From an uncultured Aquimarina sp. (lineage in GTDB: Bacteria; Bacteroidota; Bacteroidia; Flavobacteriales; Flavobacteriaceae), in the NCBI RefSeq assembly GCF_947492965.1, contig NZ_CANLOZ010000006.1:124001-188000 (forward strand): a stretch of 64,000 bases of DNA, in the 5' to 3' direction. Position numbers and translations under genes: made by a program. Positions within the stretch are counted from its first letter, which is position 1. Every line of letters begins with the position of its first letter. This document shows, in pieces, positions 19,281-30,183 of the stretch. The notes beneath the pieces were generated by a model. That model had not been told where the DNA came from and did no database searches. It worked only from the letters and a program-made list of their open reading frames with translations.

Positions 19281-20960
19281 ATGAACCCCAAGTCTAATAA
19301 AATAATCTTTGCTTCCGTTGCCTCATCAATGCTATTGGTGGGTTGTGGTGCTCCTACAATAGTTTCTACTCCGATAGAAAATATTGATACAATTCCCTTA
19401 AAAAACATTGTATTAACAGAAGCACAATTAAAAAACTGGAATTCTGCGGATCTAAAGACAGACACAATTCCCGGAATGAGTGTAGATAGAGCTTACAATG
19501 AATTACTCAAAAACAAAAATGGACAAACCGTTATTGTTGCTGTGATTGATAGCGGTGTTGATATTGAACATGAAGACTTAGATGGTGTTATCTGGACGAA
19601 TCCAAAAGAAATTAAAAATAATGGTAAAGATGATGACAAAAACGGGTATGTTGACGATATCCATGGTTGGAATTTTCTTGGAGATTCTGAAAATGAAAAC
19701 CTCGAATATACTAGAATCGTAAAGAAGCTAAAACCAAAATTTGAAGGGAAAAACTTTGCTTCAGTAAGCGCTTCAGATAAGGAAGAATATCAAACATATA
19801 TTTCCGCCAAAGCAGAACTAGAAGAAGAATATCAAAAAGCTGTTGGAACCAAAACACGATATGAGCAGATCGTGCAACAGGTAAAACCTTCTCATCAAAA
19901 AATAGCCGAAGTTTTAGGAAAAGAAGATTATAGTCAAAACGAACTATTAAACGTAAAAGCTGAAACCCCACAAATGCAACAACATGTTGCTTTGTTATCT
20001 CAAATGTTTGGTTTTTTAGAAAAAGGAGAAACAATTCCAGATTTGATTCATAATTTAGAAGGTGGTATCGAATACTTTACAGAACAACTAAACTATCATC
20101 TAAACCTAGACTTTAATGGAAGAACAATCGTAAAGGATAATGTAGATGATATTTCGGATGTTAATTACGGAAATAACAATGTTATGGGACCTAATCCAGA
20201 TAAAGAAGGAATAAAACATGGAACACATGTGTCTGGTATCATTGCAGCAGAACGTAATAATGGAAAAGGAGTTAATGGAATTGCTAAAAATGTAAAAATT
20301 ATGGCTATTAGAGCCGTTCCTAATGGCGATGAGTATGACAAAGATATTGCACTTGCTATAAGATACGCAGTAGATAATGGAGCTAAGGTAATTAACACAA
20401 GTTTTGGAAAATACTACTCTACACATCCAGAATGGGTTAGAGACGCGATAAAATACGCAGGAGAAAAAGATGTTTTAATTGTGAATGCTGCAGGAAATGA
20501 AGGTTTAGATCTAGATCAAAAAGCAGTGTATCCAAATGATCAAACGGATAACACCTCTGAAATTTCTAATAACTTTATTACCATCGGTGCTTTGAATTAT
20601 GAATATGGTTCTAATTTAGTGGCAAGCTTTTCTAATTACGGAAAAAGTAATGTAGATGCTTTTGCTCCAGGAGTAAAAATATGGGCTACTACTCCATCAA
20701 ATTCGTATGAATATCTCCAGGGTACCTCAATGGCAGCTCCTGCGGTATCTGGTGTGGCAGCATTAATTAGATCTTATTATCCTAAATTAAAGGCCACACA
20801 AGTAAAACAAATTTTAATGGATAGTGGTTTAAGTACAACTGCAACAGTTGTAGTAGGATCAGACGGTATCAAGTCTGATAAATTTACCGAATTATCCAAA
20901 TCCGGTAAAATGGTTAATCTATATAACGCCCTTATTTTGGCTGAAAAACTATCAAAATAA
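19281..20960 (+). CDS. S8 family (subtilisin-like) serine peptidase, lipoprotein
   Basis: VIDSGVDIEHED / HGTHVSGIIAAE / GTSMAAPAVSG triad motifs; lipobox SSMLLVGC. ORF track start 19227 overlaps the upstream gene; 19281 preferred. Confidence 0.92.
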   Translation: MNPKSNKIIFASVASSMLLVGCGAPTIVSTPIENIDTIPLKNIVLTEAQLKNWNSADLKTDTIPGMSVDRAYNELLKNKNGQTVIVAVIDSGVDIEHEDLDGVIWTNPKEIKNNGKDDDKNGYVDDIHGWNFLGDSENENLEYTRIVKKLKPKFEGKNFASVSASDKEEYQTYISAKAELEEEYQKAVGTKTRYEQIVQQVKPSHQKIAEVLGKEDYSQNELLNVKAETPQMQQHVALLSQMFGFLEKGETIPDLIHNLEGGIEYFTEQLNYHLNLDFNGRTIVKDNVDDISDVNYGNNNVMGPNPDKEGIKHGTHVSGIIAAERNNGKGVNGIAKNVKIMAIRAVPNGDEYDKDIALAIRYAVDNGAKVINTSFGKYYSTHPEWVRDAIKYAGEKDVLIVNAAGNEGLDLDQKAVYPNDQTDNTSEISNNFITIGALNYEYGSNLVASFSNYGKSNVDAFAPGVKIWATTPSNSYEYLQGTSMAAPAVSGVAALIRSYYPKLKATQVKQILMDSGLSTTATVVVGSDGIKSDKFTELSKSGKMVNLYNALILAEKLSK

Positions 20961-20966
20961 AAAAAC

Positions 20967-22814
20967 ATGATCTCTAAAATAATCTCCATTGGATTTTTAA
21001 TATCCATTTTCAGTGTTACGGCACAAAATAACACCAGCTACTGGCAACAACACGTTGATTATAAAATGAACGTGGATATGAATGTAAAAAATTTCCAGTA
21101 TACCGGAACCCAAGAACTGGTTTATACCAATAATTCTCCAGATTCATTAAATCAGGTTTTTTATCATTTATACTTCAATGCATTCCAACCAGGAAGCGAA
21201 ATGGATGTAAGATCCCGAAATATTGCTGATCCAGATCCTAGGGTAATGGATAGAATTAGTAAGCTTTCTCCAGAAGAAATAGGGTATCTAAAAGTATCTT
21301 CTTTAAAGCAAAATGGAAAAAAAGTACAATATGAGGTTGCGGGAACTATTTTAGAGGTACAACTCAATAAAGCAATTGCGCCAGGAGAAAAGGTAACCTT
21401 CTCAATGGAATTTAACGGTCAGGTTCCAAATCAAATTCGTCGATCTGGACGCAATAGTAAAGAAGGTGTTGCCTTGTCTATGACACAATGGTATCCGAAA
21501 ATTGCCGAATATGATTTCGAAGGATGGCATGCAGATCCATATATAGCACGAGAATTTCATGGTGTTTGGGGTAATTTTGACGTAACTATTAACATTGATA
21601 AAAACTATATTCTCGGAGGATCAGGGTATCTTCAAAACCCAGAAGAAATTGGATACGGATATGAAAAACCTGGAACCAAAGTAAAACAAAAAGGAAAAAA
21701 GCTTGCTTGGCATTTTATTGCGCCAAATGTTCATGATTTTACGTGGGCAGCAGATCCAGAATATATTCATGACGTTGTACAAGTTCCTGATGGTCCTGTT
21801 CTTCATTTCTTATATAAGAAAAGTGACGATAAAGCATTTATAGAAAACTGGAAAAAGCTACAGCCTAAATCAGTAGATTTAATGAACTATTTTAGTACTA
21901 CTATAGGAAAATATCCATACGATCAATATTCGATAATACAAGGAGGAGATGGTGGAATGGAATATGCGATGTGTACATTAATAACTGGAAAAAGAAGTTT
22001 TGGTAGTTTAGTTGGCGTAACGGCTCATGAAATGGCACACGCGTGGTTTCAGCATATTTTAGCAACAAATGAAGCTAAACATGAATGGATGGACGAAGGG
22101 TTTACAAGTTATATTTCTACTTTAGCGATGGATAAGGTAATGGAGCAAAACAAACCAAATCCTATGAAAGGTATGTATCAAGGATATTTTCAATTAGCCA
22201 CATCCGGAATAGAGCAACCGCAATCTACTCATGCTGATCGTTTCTCTAGAAACGGAGCCTATGGCGCATCTGCTTACGCAAAAGGTGCCGTTTTTATGGC
22301 ACAACTTGGATATGTTATTGGACAAGAGAACCTAACCAAAACTATTAAAAAATACTATAATCAATGGAAATTTAAACATCCTACACCCAATGATTTCAAA
22401 CGTATTGCTGAGAAAGTTTCAGGAATGCAGTTAGATTGGTATTTAACTGATTGGACACAAACTACAAATACTATTGATTATAGTATTAAAGATGTTTCGG
22501 AAAAAGGAAATACCACCGCAGTAACCTTAGAACGTTTAGGACTAATGCCAATGCCTATAGATATTTATGTAGAATATAACGATGGTAGTAAAGAATCATT
22601 TTATATTCCTTTAAGAATGATGAGAAAAGAAAAAGCAAACCCTTTTCCTAAAACAAAGAGAGCTGTTCTGTCGGATTGGACATGGACGCACCCAACATAT
22701 ACATTTAGTATTTCTAAACCTAAATCTGACATAAAATCCTTGAAAATTGATATTACCGAGCAAATGGCGGATGTAGACAAAAAGAATAATGAATATTCTT
22801 CAACACAACCGTAA
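20967..22814 (+). CDS. M1 family metallopeptidase
   Basis: HEMAHAWFQH...NEAKHEWMDEGFTSY; signal peptide; GGMEYAM. Confidence 0.93.
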   Translation: MISKIISIGFLISIFSVTAQNNTSYWQQHVDYKMNVDMNVKNFQYTGTQELVYTNNSPDSLNQVFYHLYFNAFQPGSEMDVRSRNIADPDPRVMDRISKLSPEEIGYLKVSSLKQNGKKVQYEVAGTILEVQLNKAIAPGEKVTFSMEFNGQVPNQIRRSGRNSKEGVALSMTQWYPKIAEYDFEGWHADPYIAREFHGVWGNFDVTINIDKNYILGGSGYLQNPEEIGYGYEKPGTKVKQKGKKLAWHFIAPNVHDFTWAADPEYIHDVVQVPDGPVLHFLYKKSDDKAFIENWKKLQPKSVDLMNYFSTTIGKYPYDQYSIIQGGDGGMEYAMCTLITGKRSFGSLVGVTAHEMAHAWFQHILATNEAKHEWMDEGFTSYISTLAMDKVMEQNKPNPMKGMYQGYFQLATSGIEQPQSTHADRFSRNGAYGASAYAKGAVFMAQLGYVIGQENLTKTIKKYYNQWKFKHPTPNDFKRIAEKVSGMQLDWYLTDWTQTTNTIDYSIKDVSEKGNTTAVTLERLGLMPMPIDIYVEYNDGSKESFYIPLRMMRKEKANPFPKTKRAVLSDWTWTHPTYTFSISKPKSDIKSLKIDITEQMADVDKKNNEYSSTQP

Positions 22815-22840
22815 ATATTAAATTTGTTTTTAAAAGATAA

Positions 22841-22873
22841 AACCCAGAATTGACACGATCAATTCTGGGTTTA
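22841..22873 (+). terminator. Rho-independent terminator
   Basis: aaacccagaattg-acacgat-caattctgggttt. Confidence 0.75.
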
Positions 22874-22913
22874 TAATTGTAAATAACGTTTAAATCAGTA
22901 CATTTATCAGTAT

Positions 22914-23294
22914 ATGACAACAACTTTTAGCGCTAAAGAACGATTGAAAAGTAAAAAGGAAATTGATTTAATTTTTTCCGAAGGCAAATCTATTGCTAGA
23001 TATCCTGTACGTCTCATATATAGAAAAACTTCATCTAAAAATGAGTCTTCGATACAAACATCAGTTTCGGTCAGTAAACGTAATTTTAAAAAAGCTGTAC
23101 AAAGAAATCGTATAAAACGTTTGTTGCGCGAAAGTTATCGAAAAAATAAGTATCTTGTGATCAATAACACTTCTCATCACTTTACTTTTATGTTCTTGTA
23201 TACAGGAAAAGAAATGCCTGACTATATATTAATAGAATCTAAAATAAAAGAAATACTACAAAAGTTTGTTGTAAAGGAAATAGAGACTTCTTAG
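22914..23294 (+). CDS. rnpA: Ribonuclease P protein component
   Basis: ERLKSKKEIDLIFSEGKS...SVSKRNFKKAVQRNRIKRLLRESYRKNK. Confidence 0.95.
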   Translation: MTTTFSAKERLKSKKEIDLIFSEGKSIARYPVRLIYRKTSSKNESSIQTSVSVSKRNFKKAVQRNRIKRLLRESYRKNKYLVINNTSHHFTFMFLYTGKEMPDYILIESKIKEILQKFVVKEIETS

Positions 23295-23331
23295 CTTTAA
23301 TATCCTTTCACTTATTAAAAAAATAAAAAGT

Positions 23332-24954
23332 ATGAAAAAGAAAATCCTTTATTCTACCCTTGTCGTAGCCATTTTATTTTCTACTGTTAGTTTTAAATCT
23401 GATTTTTTTGAAATAGCAAAACAGATTGAAATTTTCACTACCATGTTCAAAGAATTAAATATGAACTATGTAGATGAAACCAATCCTGCTGAACTTATGG
23501 ATACTGCTATAAAGGCAATGCTAGATGATTTGGATCCATATACCAAATATTGGAATGAACAGGATGTAGAAGCTTCTAAAATTAGAAATGCAGGAGAATA
23601 TACAGGTATTGGTGCTTCTGTAAAAACAGTGAAAGATAAAATAATCATTGTAGAACCCTATAAAGATTATCCCGCCGATAAAGCTGGTCTGAGAGCGGGA
23701 GATGAAATAATCAAAATAGGTGATGTAACAGTGTCAGATTTTGAAGAAGATGCCGGAGAGCTTCTTAAAGGAGCTAGCGGTACCGAAGTAGAAATTAGTT
23801 ACAGAAGACAAAATCAAATTAAGACAACCACACTAACCAGAGAAGAAATAGAAGTAAAAGCAGTACCATTTTTTACGTTACTAGATGATAATTCTGGATA
23901 TATAGTATTATCAAAGTTTAATAACAAAGCCTCATCCGAAACTATAGCTGCCTTAAAAGATTTAAAAGCTAAAGGAGCTGATAAGATTATATTAGATCTT
24001 CGAGGAAATCCTGGTGGTTTATTAAGTGAAGCCATAAACGTAACGAATATTTTCGTACCCAAAGGAGAGTTAATTACAACTACAAAATCTGTTGTAAAAA
24101 AATACAATAAGGAATACTTTACTAAAAAAACTCCTATTGATACCGAAATTCCTTTAGTAGTACTTGTAAATGGTCGAAGCGCTTCTGCAAGTGAAATTGT
24201 TGCAGGAAGTATCCAGGATTTAGATAGAGGAGTAGTAATAGGAGCCAGAAGTTTTGGAAAAGGATTGGTACAAAGACCGAAAAAATTAACGTACGGTACG
24301 CAGCTTAAAATTACTATTTCCCGATATTATACACCAAGTGGTCGATGTATTCAAGCATTGGATTATTGGAATCGAGATGAAAACAATAAAGCAGTTCGAA
24401 TCAGTGAAAAAGATTTTAAAGCTTTTAAAACAAAAAATGGAAGAACCGTTTATGATGGAGGAGGAATACAACCAGATATTGAAATGGAAACTTCTAAATT
24501 TAGTAATATAACCACTTCATTATTACAATCAGACGCAATATTTGATTATGGTACAAAGTATTATTATGAACATGAGAACATGGATGTTAACAAGTTTAAG
24601 TTTACCGATAAAGATTATGAAGACTTTAAAAAATTCGTAAAAGAAAGTGGTTTTGATTATGAAACAGCAACAGAAAAATCTTTAAAAAAATCATTAGAAG
24701 TTGCTAGAAGAGACAAGCTGGATACCGATATTAAAGAAAGTTATAATGCATTACTTGCTACAATAAAAACCTCTAAGGCAAAAGGATTAGATACTTATAA
24801 AACTGAAATTGCAAACTTGCTTACAGACGAAATTGTAAAACGTTATTCGTATAGAGAAGGATTGTATAACTATTATATCAATAATAATCCTGAAATTGAA
24901 AAAAGTAAAGAAATATTAGGTAATAAATCTAAGTATGAAAGTATATTAAAATAG
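23332..24954 (+). CDS. S41 family C-terminal processing peptidase (PDZ + protease)
   Basis: DDLDPYTKYW; PDZ GIGASVKTVKDKIIIVEPYKDYPADKAGLRAGDEIIKI; LDLRGNPGGLL; NGRSASASEIVAGSIQD. Confidence 0.95.
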   Translation: MKKKILYSTLVVAILFSTVSFKSDFFEIAKQIEIFTTMFKELNMNYVDETNPAELMDTAIKAMLDDLDPYTKYWNEQDVEASKIRNAGEYTGIGASVKTVKDKIIIVEPYKDYPADKAGLRAGDEIIKIGDVTVSDFEEDAGELLKGASGTEVEISYRRQNQIKTTTLTREEIEVKAVPFFTLLDDNSGYIVLSKFNNKASSETIAALKDLKAKGADKIILDLRGNPGGLLSEAINVTNIFVPKGELITTTKSVVKKYNKEYFTKKTPIDTEIPLVVLVNGRSASASEIVAGSIQDLDRGVVIGARSFGKGLVQRPKKLTYGTQLKITISRYYTPSGRCIQALDYWNRDENNKAVRISEKDFKAFKTKNGRTVYDGGGIQPDIEMETSKFSNITTSLLQSDAIFDYGTKYYYEHENMDVNKFKFTDKDYEDFKKFVKESGFDYETATEKSLKKSLEVARRDKLDTDIKESYNALLATIKTSKAKGLDTYKTEIANLLTDEIVKRYSYREGLYNYYINNNPEIEKSKEILGNKSKYESILK

Positions 24955-24981
24955 TTAGTACACTTTCATAGTAAATATATA

Positions 24982-25007
24982 AAAACCCAGCAATAAAGCT
25001 GGGTTTT
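24982..25007. terminator. Bidirectional terminator
   Basis: aaaacccagc-aataaa-gctgggtttt between convergent genes. Confidence 0.8.
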
Positions 25008-25012
25008 ATTTT

Positions 25013-25462
25013 TTATGAAGTTATCATTGCTATATGAGGAATTCCATCTTCTAAATACTCCTTACCTTGTTGTATAAATCCATGTTTTTCATAGAATCTT
25101 TTCAAATAACATTGGGCAGAAATTTTTATTTTATCGGTTTTATAGTGCTCTTTTATTGCTGAGATACTATGTTTTATAAGATCGTGTCCGTAACCATATT
25201 TTCGTTCCTTTTCTGAAACTACAACTCTACCAATACTGCTTTCATCAAAATAATCACCTGCATCGAATATTCTTGTGTATGCCACAATATCATCGTTCTT
25301 ATAACCTATAACATGAAGTGCTTTTTGGTCTTTGTTATCTATATCTTGATAAACGCAATCTTGTTCAACAACAAAGACTTCTGCGCGTAAGCGCAAAATT
25401 TTATACAACTCCTGAGTTGACAATCCATCAAAACGCTTAATTTCAAAATTTATATCGCTCAT
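25013..25462 (-). CDS. GNAT family acetyltransferase (ElaA-like)
   Basis: YKILRLRAEVFVVEQDCVYQDIDNKDQKALHVIGY...IGRVVVSEKERKYGYGHDLI...YLKRFYEKHGF. Confidence 0.9.
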   Translation of the reverse strand: MSDINFEIKRFDGLSTQELYKILRLRAEVFVVEQDCVYQDIDNKDQKALHVIGYKNDDIVAYTRIFDAGDYFDESSIGRVVVSEKERKYGYGHDLIKHSISAIKEHYKTDKIKISAQCYLKRFYEKHGFIQQGKEYLEDGIPHIAMITS

Positions 25463-25474
25463 AAAAGAAAATGA

Positions 25475-25906
25475 TTAACACATAGAGATCTTATTAACTC
25501 TATTCTCGTGTCTTCCACCTTCGAAATCAGTAGCCAAAAACGTTTTAACCATTTCTACCGCCTGTGGTAACGAAGTATATCTAGCAGGTATACTAATCAC
25601 ATTAGCATTGTTATGTAAGCGGGTCAATTCCGTTATTTCTTTAGTCCAACATAGACCAGCTCTAACATTTTTATATTTATTTGCTGTCATAGAAACACCA
25701 TTTCCACTTCCACAAATAAGTATTCCATAATCTACAGTTCCATTATCAACATCTTTCGCAACCGGATGAACAAAATCTGGATAATCTACGCTACTATTTT
25801 CATCTGTTCCGTAATTAACAACCTCTATTCCTTGTGATTTTAAATAAGTTATTATTCCGAATTTATATTCAGTTCCTGCGTGATCATTTCCAATAGCTAT
25901 TTTCAC
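25475..25906 (-). CDS. rpiB: Ribose 5-phosphate isomerase B
   Basis: MKIAIGNDHAGTEYK...DYPDFVHPVAKDV...YGILICGSGNGVSMTANKYKNVRAGLCW. Confidence 0.96.
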   Translation of the reverse strand: MKIAIGNDHAGTEYKFGIITYLKSQGIEVVNYGTDENSSVDYPDFVHPVAKDVDNGTVDYGILICGSGNGVSMTANKYKNVRAGLCWTKEITELTRLHNNANVISIPARYTSLPQAVEMVKTFLATDFEGGRHENRVNKISMC

Positions 25907-26482
25907 AACTTTTAAATTTTTATTTTATTAAAGATTCTAGATTTATAATTTGAAAACAAAGATACTTCAAACAAAAAAAGTAAACTTCAAAAAATCAATA
26001 AATTACCTTAACGTTACCCCAATGTTAATAACTCCTTACCTTCTGTTAACATTGGGTGTGAATAAATAGTTGCTAAATTAAAGAAACTTTATTTGGACAT
26101 CTTAATTTAAATTAGAATACAAAGGTCTTGACATCAAATCAAAATTTATTAATGACTTTTTCTTGTGAAGTTTTTAAACATTAATTTATTGTTATCAACT
26201 GTGATTTTTATGCAAAAATATCAATAAAAAGATGTGTTTATAAACTATGAACATCTGTTAATTAAAATTAATTCTAATAAGATTATCAAGTATTTAACCT
26301 TTTTATATGTTGTTAATATATTTCTGAAAAATCAATCTAACTTAAAAAGCAAAAAAAAAATAGAAAAGTTATACCGCTATCAACACTATATTATAATCAT
26401 CATTTTTATTTTAAATTTTAAAAAAAGAAAAAGATATATATATGATATATGTTGAAAACTATAAAAAGTATGGATAATAAGA

Positions 26483-26722
26483 CTAGATAATTCTTAGATG
26501 AGAATTTGTGTTAAGATCATCTATGATTTCTTGAACTCTAATTTTATCCTTTGGATGGATTTTTAGATGGATTCCGCCAAGAGCGTTTGAGTAAAATGGA
26601 AATACGCCAATCATTGTTTCATTCTCAAAAAAATAAGAAATTCCTTCTCTTTCCAAAAGAAGTCGTAATATTGCATAATCGTTTGGATATGTAAAGGTTG
26701 CTATAGTTATAAAATCTTTCAT
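26483..26722 (-). CDS. DUF2007-like putative signal-transducing protein
   Basis: TIATFTYPNDYAILRLLLEREGISYFFENETMIGVFPFYSNALGGIHLKIHPKD. Confidence 0.7.
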   Translation of the reverse strand: MKDFITIATFTYPNDYAILRLLLEREGISYFFENETMIGVFPFYSNALGGIHLKIHPKDKIRVQEIIDDLNTNSHLRII

Positions 26723-26777
26723 GAAAAAAGTCCAGATAATTGATGATTTACAATATACAAATTATCTAAAAAAAGAC

Positions 26778-26990
26778 TTAGTTGATTTGTGTTGCTTCCT
26801 TATCGGATAAGATCGTACCGTTTATTTCTGATTTTTTATTGGTATCTGTATGTTCGTCCATTGTGTTTCCAATATATACTGTAGCATAATATAAGCCTAA
26901 TAAAAATATTAGGGTAAACAGAAATATTATCTTATGAATTTTTTTGACTTTAGGTATCATACTACTTAGTACCAAACGAATAAATAACAA
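26778..26990 (-). CDS. Small hypothetical membrane protein
   Basis: Short ORF with one TM segment (IIFLFTLIFLLGLYYATVYIG). Confidence 0.5.
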   Translation of the reverse strand: MLFIRLVLSSMIPKVKKIHKIIFLFTLIFLLGLYYATVYIGNTMDEHTDTNKKSEINGTILSDKEATQIN

Positions 26991-27196
26991 TCTTCGTATT
27001 TTAAAATTAAGTAAATTTTAAGAAAAATAATAAGATTTGTTTAAATATTTTAAACGTAAACATTTGATTTACAGATATAATATTTTTTTAACTTTAAACA
27101 AGAATAAAATTTAATATTAAATAAAAGTTTATATAGAAAACAGTGAACCTAAAAAGATAAGCTGTAATTTTATATGATAAAATTTAAAAGACATTA

Positions 27197-29401
27197 ATGA
27201 AAAGAAAAAGAAGAAGAGGAAGAAGGAAAAAGTCTCCCAAAATTGAAAACATTACACAAGGAATACTTAAGATACTTAAATCAGAACCTAACAAAACTTT
27301 TAATTATAAACAGATTGCCGCCAAGTTTGGGGTAGATGATCCTAGTAGTAGGAATCAAATAATTAAAAAGTTGACGCAATTAGCGGCTAAAAAAGAGATA
27401 GAAGAGGTAGATAGAGGAAAATTCAAAATAGTTCCTAATATCAACACCTATACAGGAGTATTAGAATTAACTTCTAAAGGAACAGGATATGTGATTGTAG
27501 AGGAATTAGAGGATGATATTTTTGTACCCAATAATAATCTTAACAAAGCACTAAATGGTGATGAAGTAGAGGTTTATGTATACAAAAGAAAACGCAGAGG
27601 TAAGAGCGAAGGAGAAATTTCTAGAATCATTTCTAGAAGTAAAAATGAGTTTGTTGGAGTTATAGAAATACAGAAGAACTATGCATTTGTAAATATGCAA
27701 GATTCTAGAATGTATACGGATATTTTTATCCCTAAGAACAAGATAAAAAATGCTGAGGATGGAGATAAGGTTTTAGTAAAGCTTGAAGATTGGCCAGAAA
27801 AGGCAGATTCTCCATTTGGAAAAGTAGTAAAAGTACTTGGTAAACCTGGGGAACATAATACAGAAATTCATGCAATTTTAGCCCAATATGGATTACCTTA
27901 TGAGTTTCCATCTGAAGTTGAAAATTATGCAAATGAACTAGATACTTCCATTCAGGAATCAGAAATCAAAAAAAGGAGAGATATGCGTAAAACGCTAACG
28001 TTTAGTATCGATCCTAAAGATGCTAAAGATTTTGATGATGCACTTTCTTTTGAAATATTAGAAAATGGAAATTACGAAATAGGAATTCATATTGCAGATG
28101 TTTCTCATTACGTAAAACCAGGAACTATTCTGGATGATGAGGCTTATGAAAGAGCTACATCGGTGTATTTAGTAGATAGAGTAGTTCCCATGTTACCAGA
28201 AGTATTATCAAATAATGCTTGTTCGTTAAGACCTCATGAAGAAAAGTATACGTTTTCTGCTGTTTTTGAATTAAATAACAAAGCAGAAATTAAAAAACAA
28301 TGGTTTGGGAGAACAGTAACCTACTCAGATGCACGTTTTGCGTATGAAGAAGCACAACATATCATCGAGACTGGTAAAAACGGTATTCCAAAGGAGATTT
28401 CGCTTACAGGAAAAGCATATAACGCTGATCAAAAAATAGCTGATGCGGTATTAAAATTGAACGAATTAGCAAAAATAATGCGGACTCAAAGAATGGGGAA
28501 AGGAGCTATTTCTTTTGATAAAGTCGAAGTTAAATTTAGTTTAAACGAAGAAAAGAACCCAGTAGGAGTGTTTTTTAAGACTTCTAAGGACGCTAATAAG
28601 CTTATTGAAGAGTTTATGTTATTAGCTAATAAAAAGGTCGCAGAATTCGTTGGAAAACAAAATCCAAAGAAAACATTTGTATATAGAGTACATGATGAAC
28701 CTAATGATGAAAAACTTGCTGCTTTACAAAACATAATTGGAAGGTTCGGATATAAGTTGGATTTGCGAGATCGAAAAACAACCACAAAATCATTAAATGG
28801 TTTGTTAAAAGATGTTCAAGGAAAAAAAGAACAAAATTTGGTTGATACCCTTGCAATTCGAAGTATGAGTAAAGCAGAATATACTACTCATAATATTGGA
28901 CATTATGGATTAGCCTTTGATTATTATTCACATTTTACTTCACCGATTAGAAGATATCCTGATGTTATGGCACATCGTTTGTTACAACATTATTTGGATA
29001 ATGGAAAAACTGTGGCAGAAGAAGAATATGAAGAAAAGTGTAATCATAGTAGCTCAATGGAGAATTTAGCTGCAAGTGCAGAAAGAGATTCCATTAAATA
29101 TATGCAGATCAAATTCATGAAAGATCATGAAGATGAAGAGTTTTTAGGTGTAATTTCTGGAGTAACAGAATGGGGGATTTATGTAGAAATTATAAGTAAT
29201 AAATGCGAAGGAATGATCAGATTAAAAGACATGAATGACGATCACTATATTTTTGATCAGGATGAATATGCTATAATTGGTCAACGTTCTAAAAAAATGT
29301 ATCAGTTAGGAGATGAAGTGTATGTAAAAGTTAAGAATGCAGATCTAGTGAAGAGACATTTAGATTTTACATTGCTTGGTAGTAAAGAAGAATTAGAATA
29401 A
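27197..29401 (+). CDS. rnr: Ribonuclease R
   Basis: N-terminal basic/HTH region; TFSIDPKDAKDFDDALSFE...IGIHIADVSHYV...YSHFTSPIRRYPDVMAHRLL; C-terminal S1. Confidence 0.96.
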   Translation: MKRKRRRGRRKKSPKIENITQGILKILKSEPNKTFNYKQIAAKFGVDDPSSRNQIIKKLTQLAAKKEIEEVDRGKFKIVPNINTYTGVLELTSKGTGYVIVEELEDDIFVPNNNLNKALNGDEVEVYVYKRKRRGKSEGEISRIISRSKNEFVGVIEIQKNYAFVNMQDSRMYTDIFIPKNKIKNAEDGDKVLVKLEDWPEKADSPFGKVVKVLGKPGEHNTEIHAILAQYGLPYEFPSEVENYANELDTSIQESEIKKRRDMRKTLTFSIDPKDAKDFDDALSFEILENGNYEIGIHIADVSHYVKPGTILDDEAYERATSVYLVDRVVPMLPEVLSNNACSLRPHEEKYTFSAVFELNNKAEIKKQWFGRTVTYSDARFAYEEAQHIIETGKNGIPKEISLTGKAYNADQKIADAVLKLNELAKIMRTQRMGKGAISFDKVEVKFSLNEEKNPVGVFFKTSKDANKLIEEFMLLANKKVAEFVGKQNPKKTFVYRVHDEPNDEKLAALQNIIGRFGYKLDLRDRKTTTKSLNGLLKDVQGKKEQNLVDTLAIRSMSKAEYTTHNIGHYGLAFDYYSHFTSPIRRYPDVMAHRLLQHYLDNGKTVAEEEYEEKCNHSSSMENLAASAERDSIKYMQIKFMKDHEDEEFLGVISGVTEWGIYVEIISNKCEGMIRLKDMNDDHYIFDQDEYAIIGQRSKKMYQLGDEVYVKVKNADLVKRHLDFTLLGSKEELE

Positions 29402-29467
29402 AATAAACGTAATAATCGTTTATTAAATAAAAATCACACAATTATCAAATTTAAAAGTAATAGGGAA

Positions 29468-30142
29468 ATGAAAAAAGTAATAATTCTTACATTTTTATTG
29501 GTAGTATCAGGATTGCAAGCGCAAAAAGTAATCACTAAAAATGTAGGTGATTTTAGTGAACTAAAAGTTTTTGATAAGATAGAAGTAAAATTATTGAAGG
29601 GTTCAGAAAACAAGGTTGAAATTTCGGGGATTAGTAGAAGAGAAGTAGATGTAGTGCTTAAGGATGAAGTATTAAAAATAAAAATGTCATTAAGTAATAC
29701 TTGGGATAATAATGATACAGAAGTAATTGTCTATTATAAGTCAATATCAAAGTTAGATGTGAATGAAGGAGCAAAGATTATGGTGAAAGATATGATCTCT
29801 GCAGATGAATTAGATTTACGAGCGCAAGAAGGTGGTGATATCTATGCTGAAATTAAAACTGGTAGATTGTTGGCTAGAGCTGTTAGTGGAGGTGGATTGC
29901 ATTTAGAAGGTAGTGCTGATGAGCAAGAAGTCACTGTAAAAGCTGGTGGACAATTTATGGGAGAAGATCTAAAAACAAAAAGTACTCAGGTTAAAATTAG
30001 CGCAGGAGGAAGAGCTAATGTTAATGCAAGTGAATATGTAAAAGCAAATACTGCGGCTGGTGGAACAATTAGAATTTATGGAAATCCGAAGGAAGTAGAT
30101 GGAAAAAAAGTTTTTGGTGGTAAAATTATAGAGGTAAACTAA
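29468..30142 (+). CDS. Head GIN domain-containing protein (DUF2807)
   Basis: VGDFSELKVFDKIEVKLLKGSENKVEISG...GGQFMGEDLKTKSTQVKISAGGRANVNASEYVKANTAAGGTIRIYGNPK. Confidence 0.85.
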   Translation: MKKVIILTFLLVVSGLQAQKVITKNVGDFSELKVFDKIEVKLLKGSENKVEISGISRREVDVVLKDEVLKIKMSLSNTWDNNDTEVIVYYKSISKLDVNEGAKIMVKDMISADELDLRAQEGGDIYAEIKTGRLLARAVSGGGLHLEGSADEQEVTVKAGGQFMGEDLKTKSTQVKISAGGRANVNASEYVKANTAAGGTIRIYGNPKEVDGKKVFGGKIIEVN

Positions 30143-30183
30143 GTAGTATTTTCTAACTTTGTAAGAAATATATCTACTTTTCT

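Noticed and set aside
26234-26455. 73-aa Lys/Ile-rich ORF
   Set aside because: Composition consistent with random ORF in very AT-rich non-coding DNA; no RBS or homology recognised.
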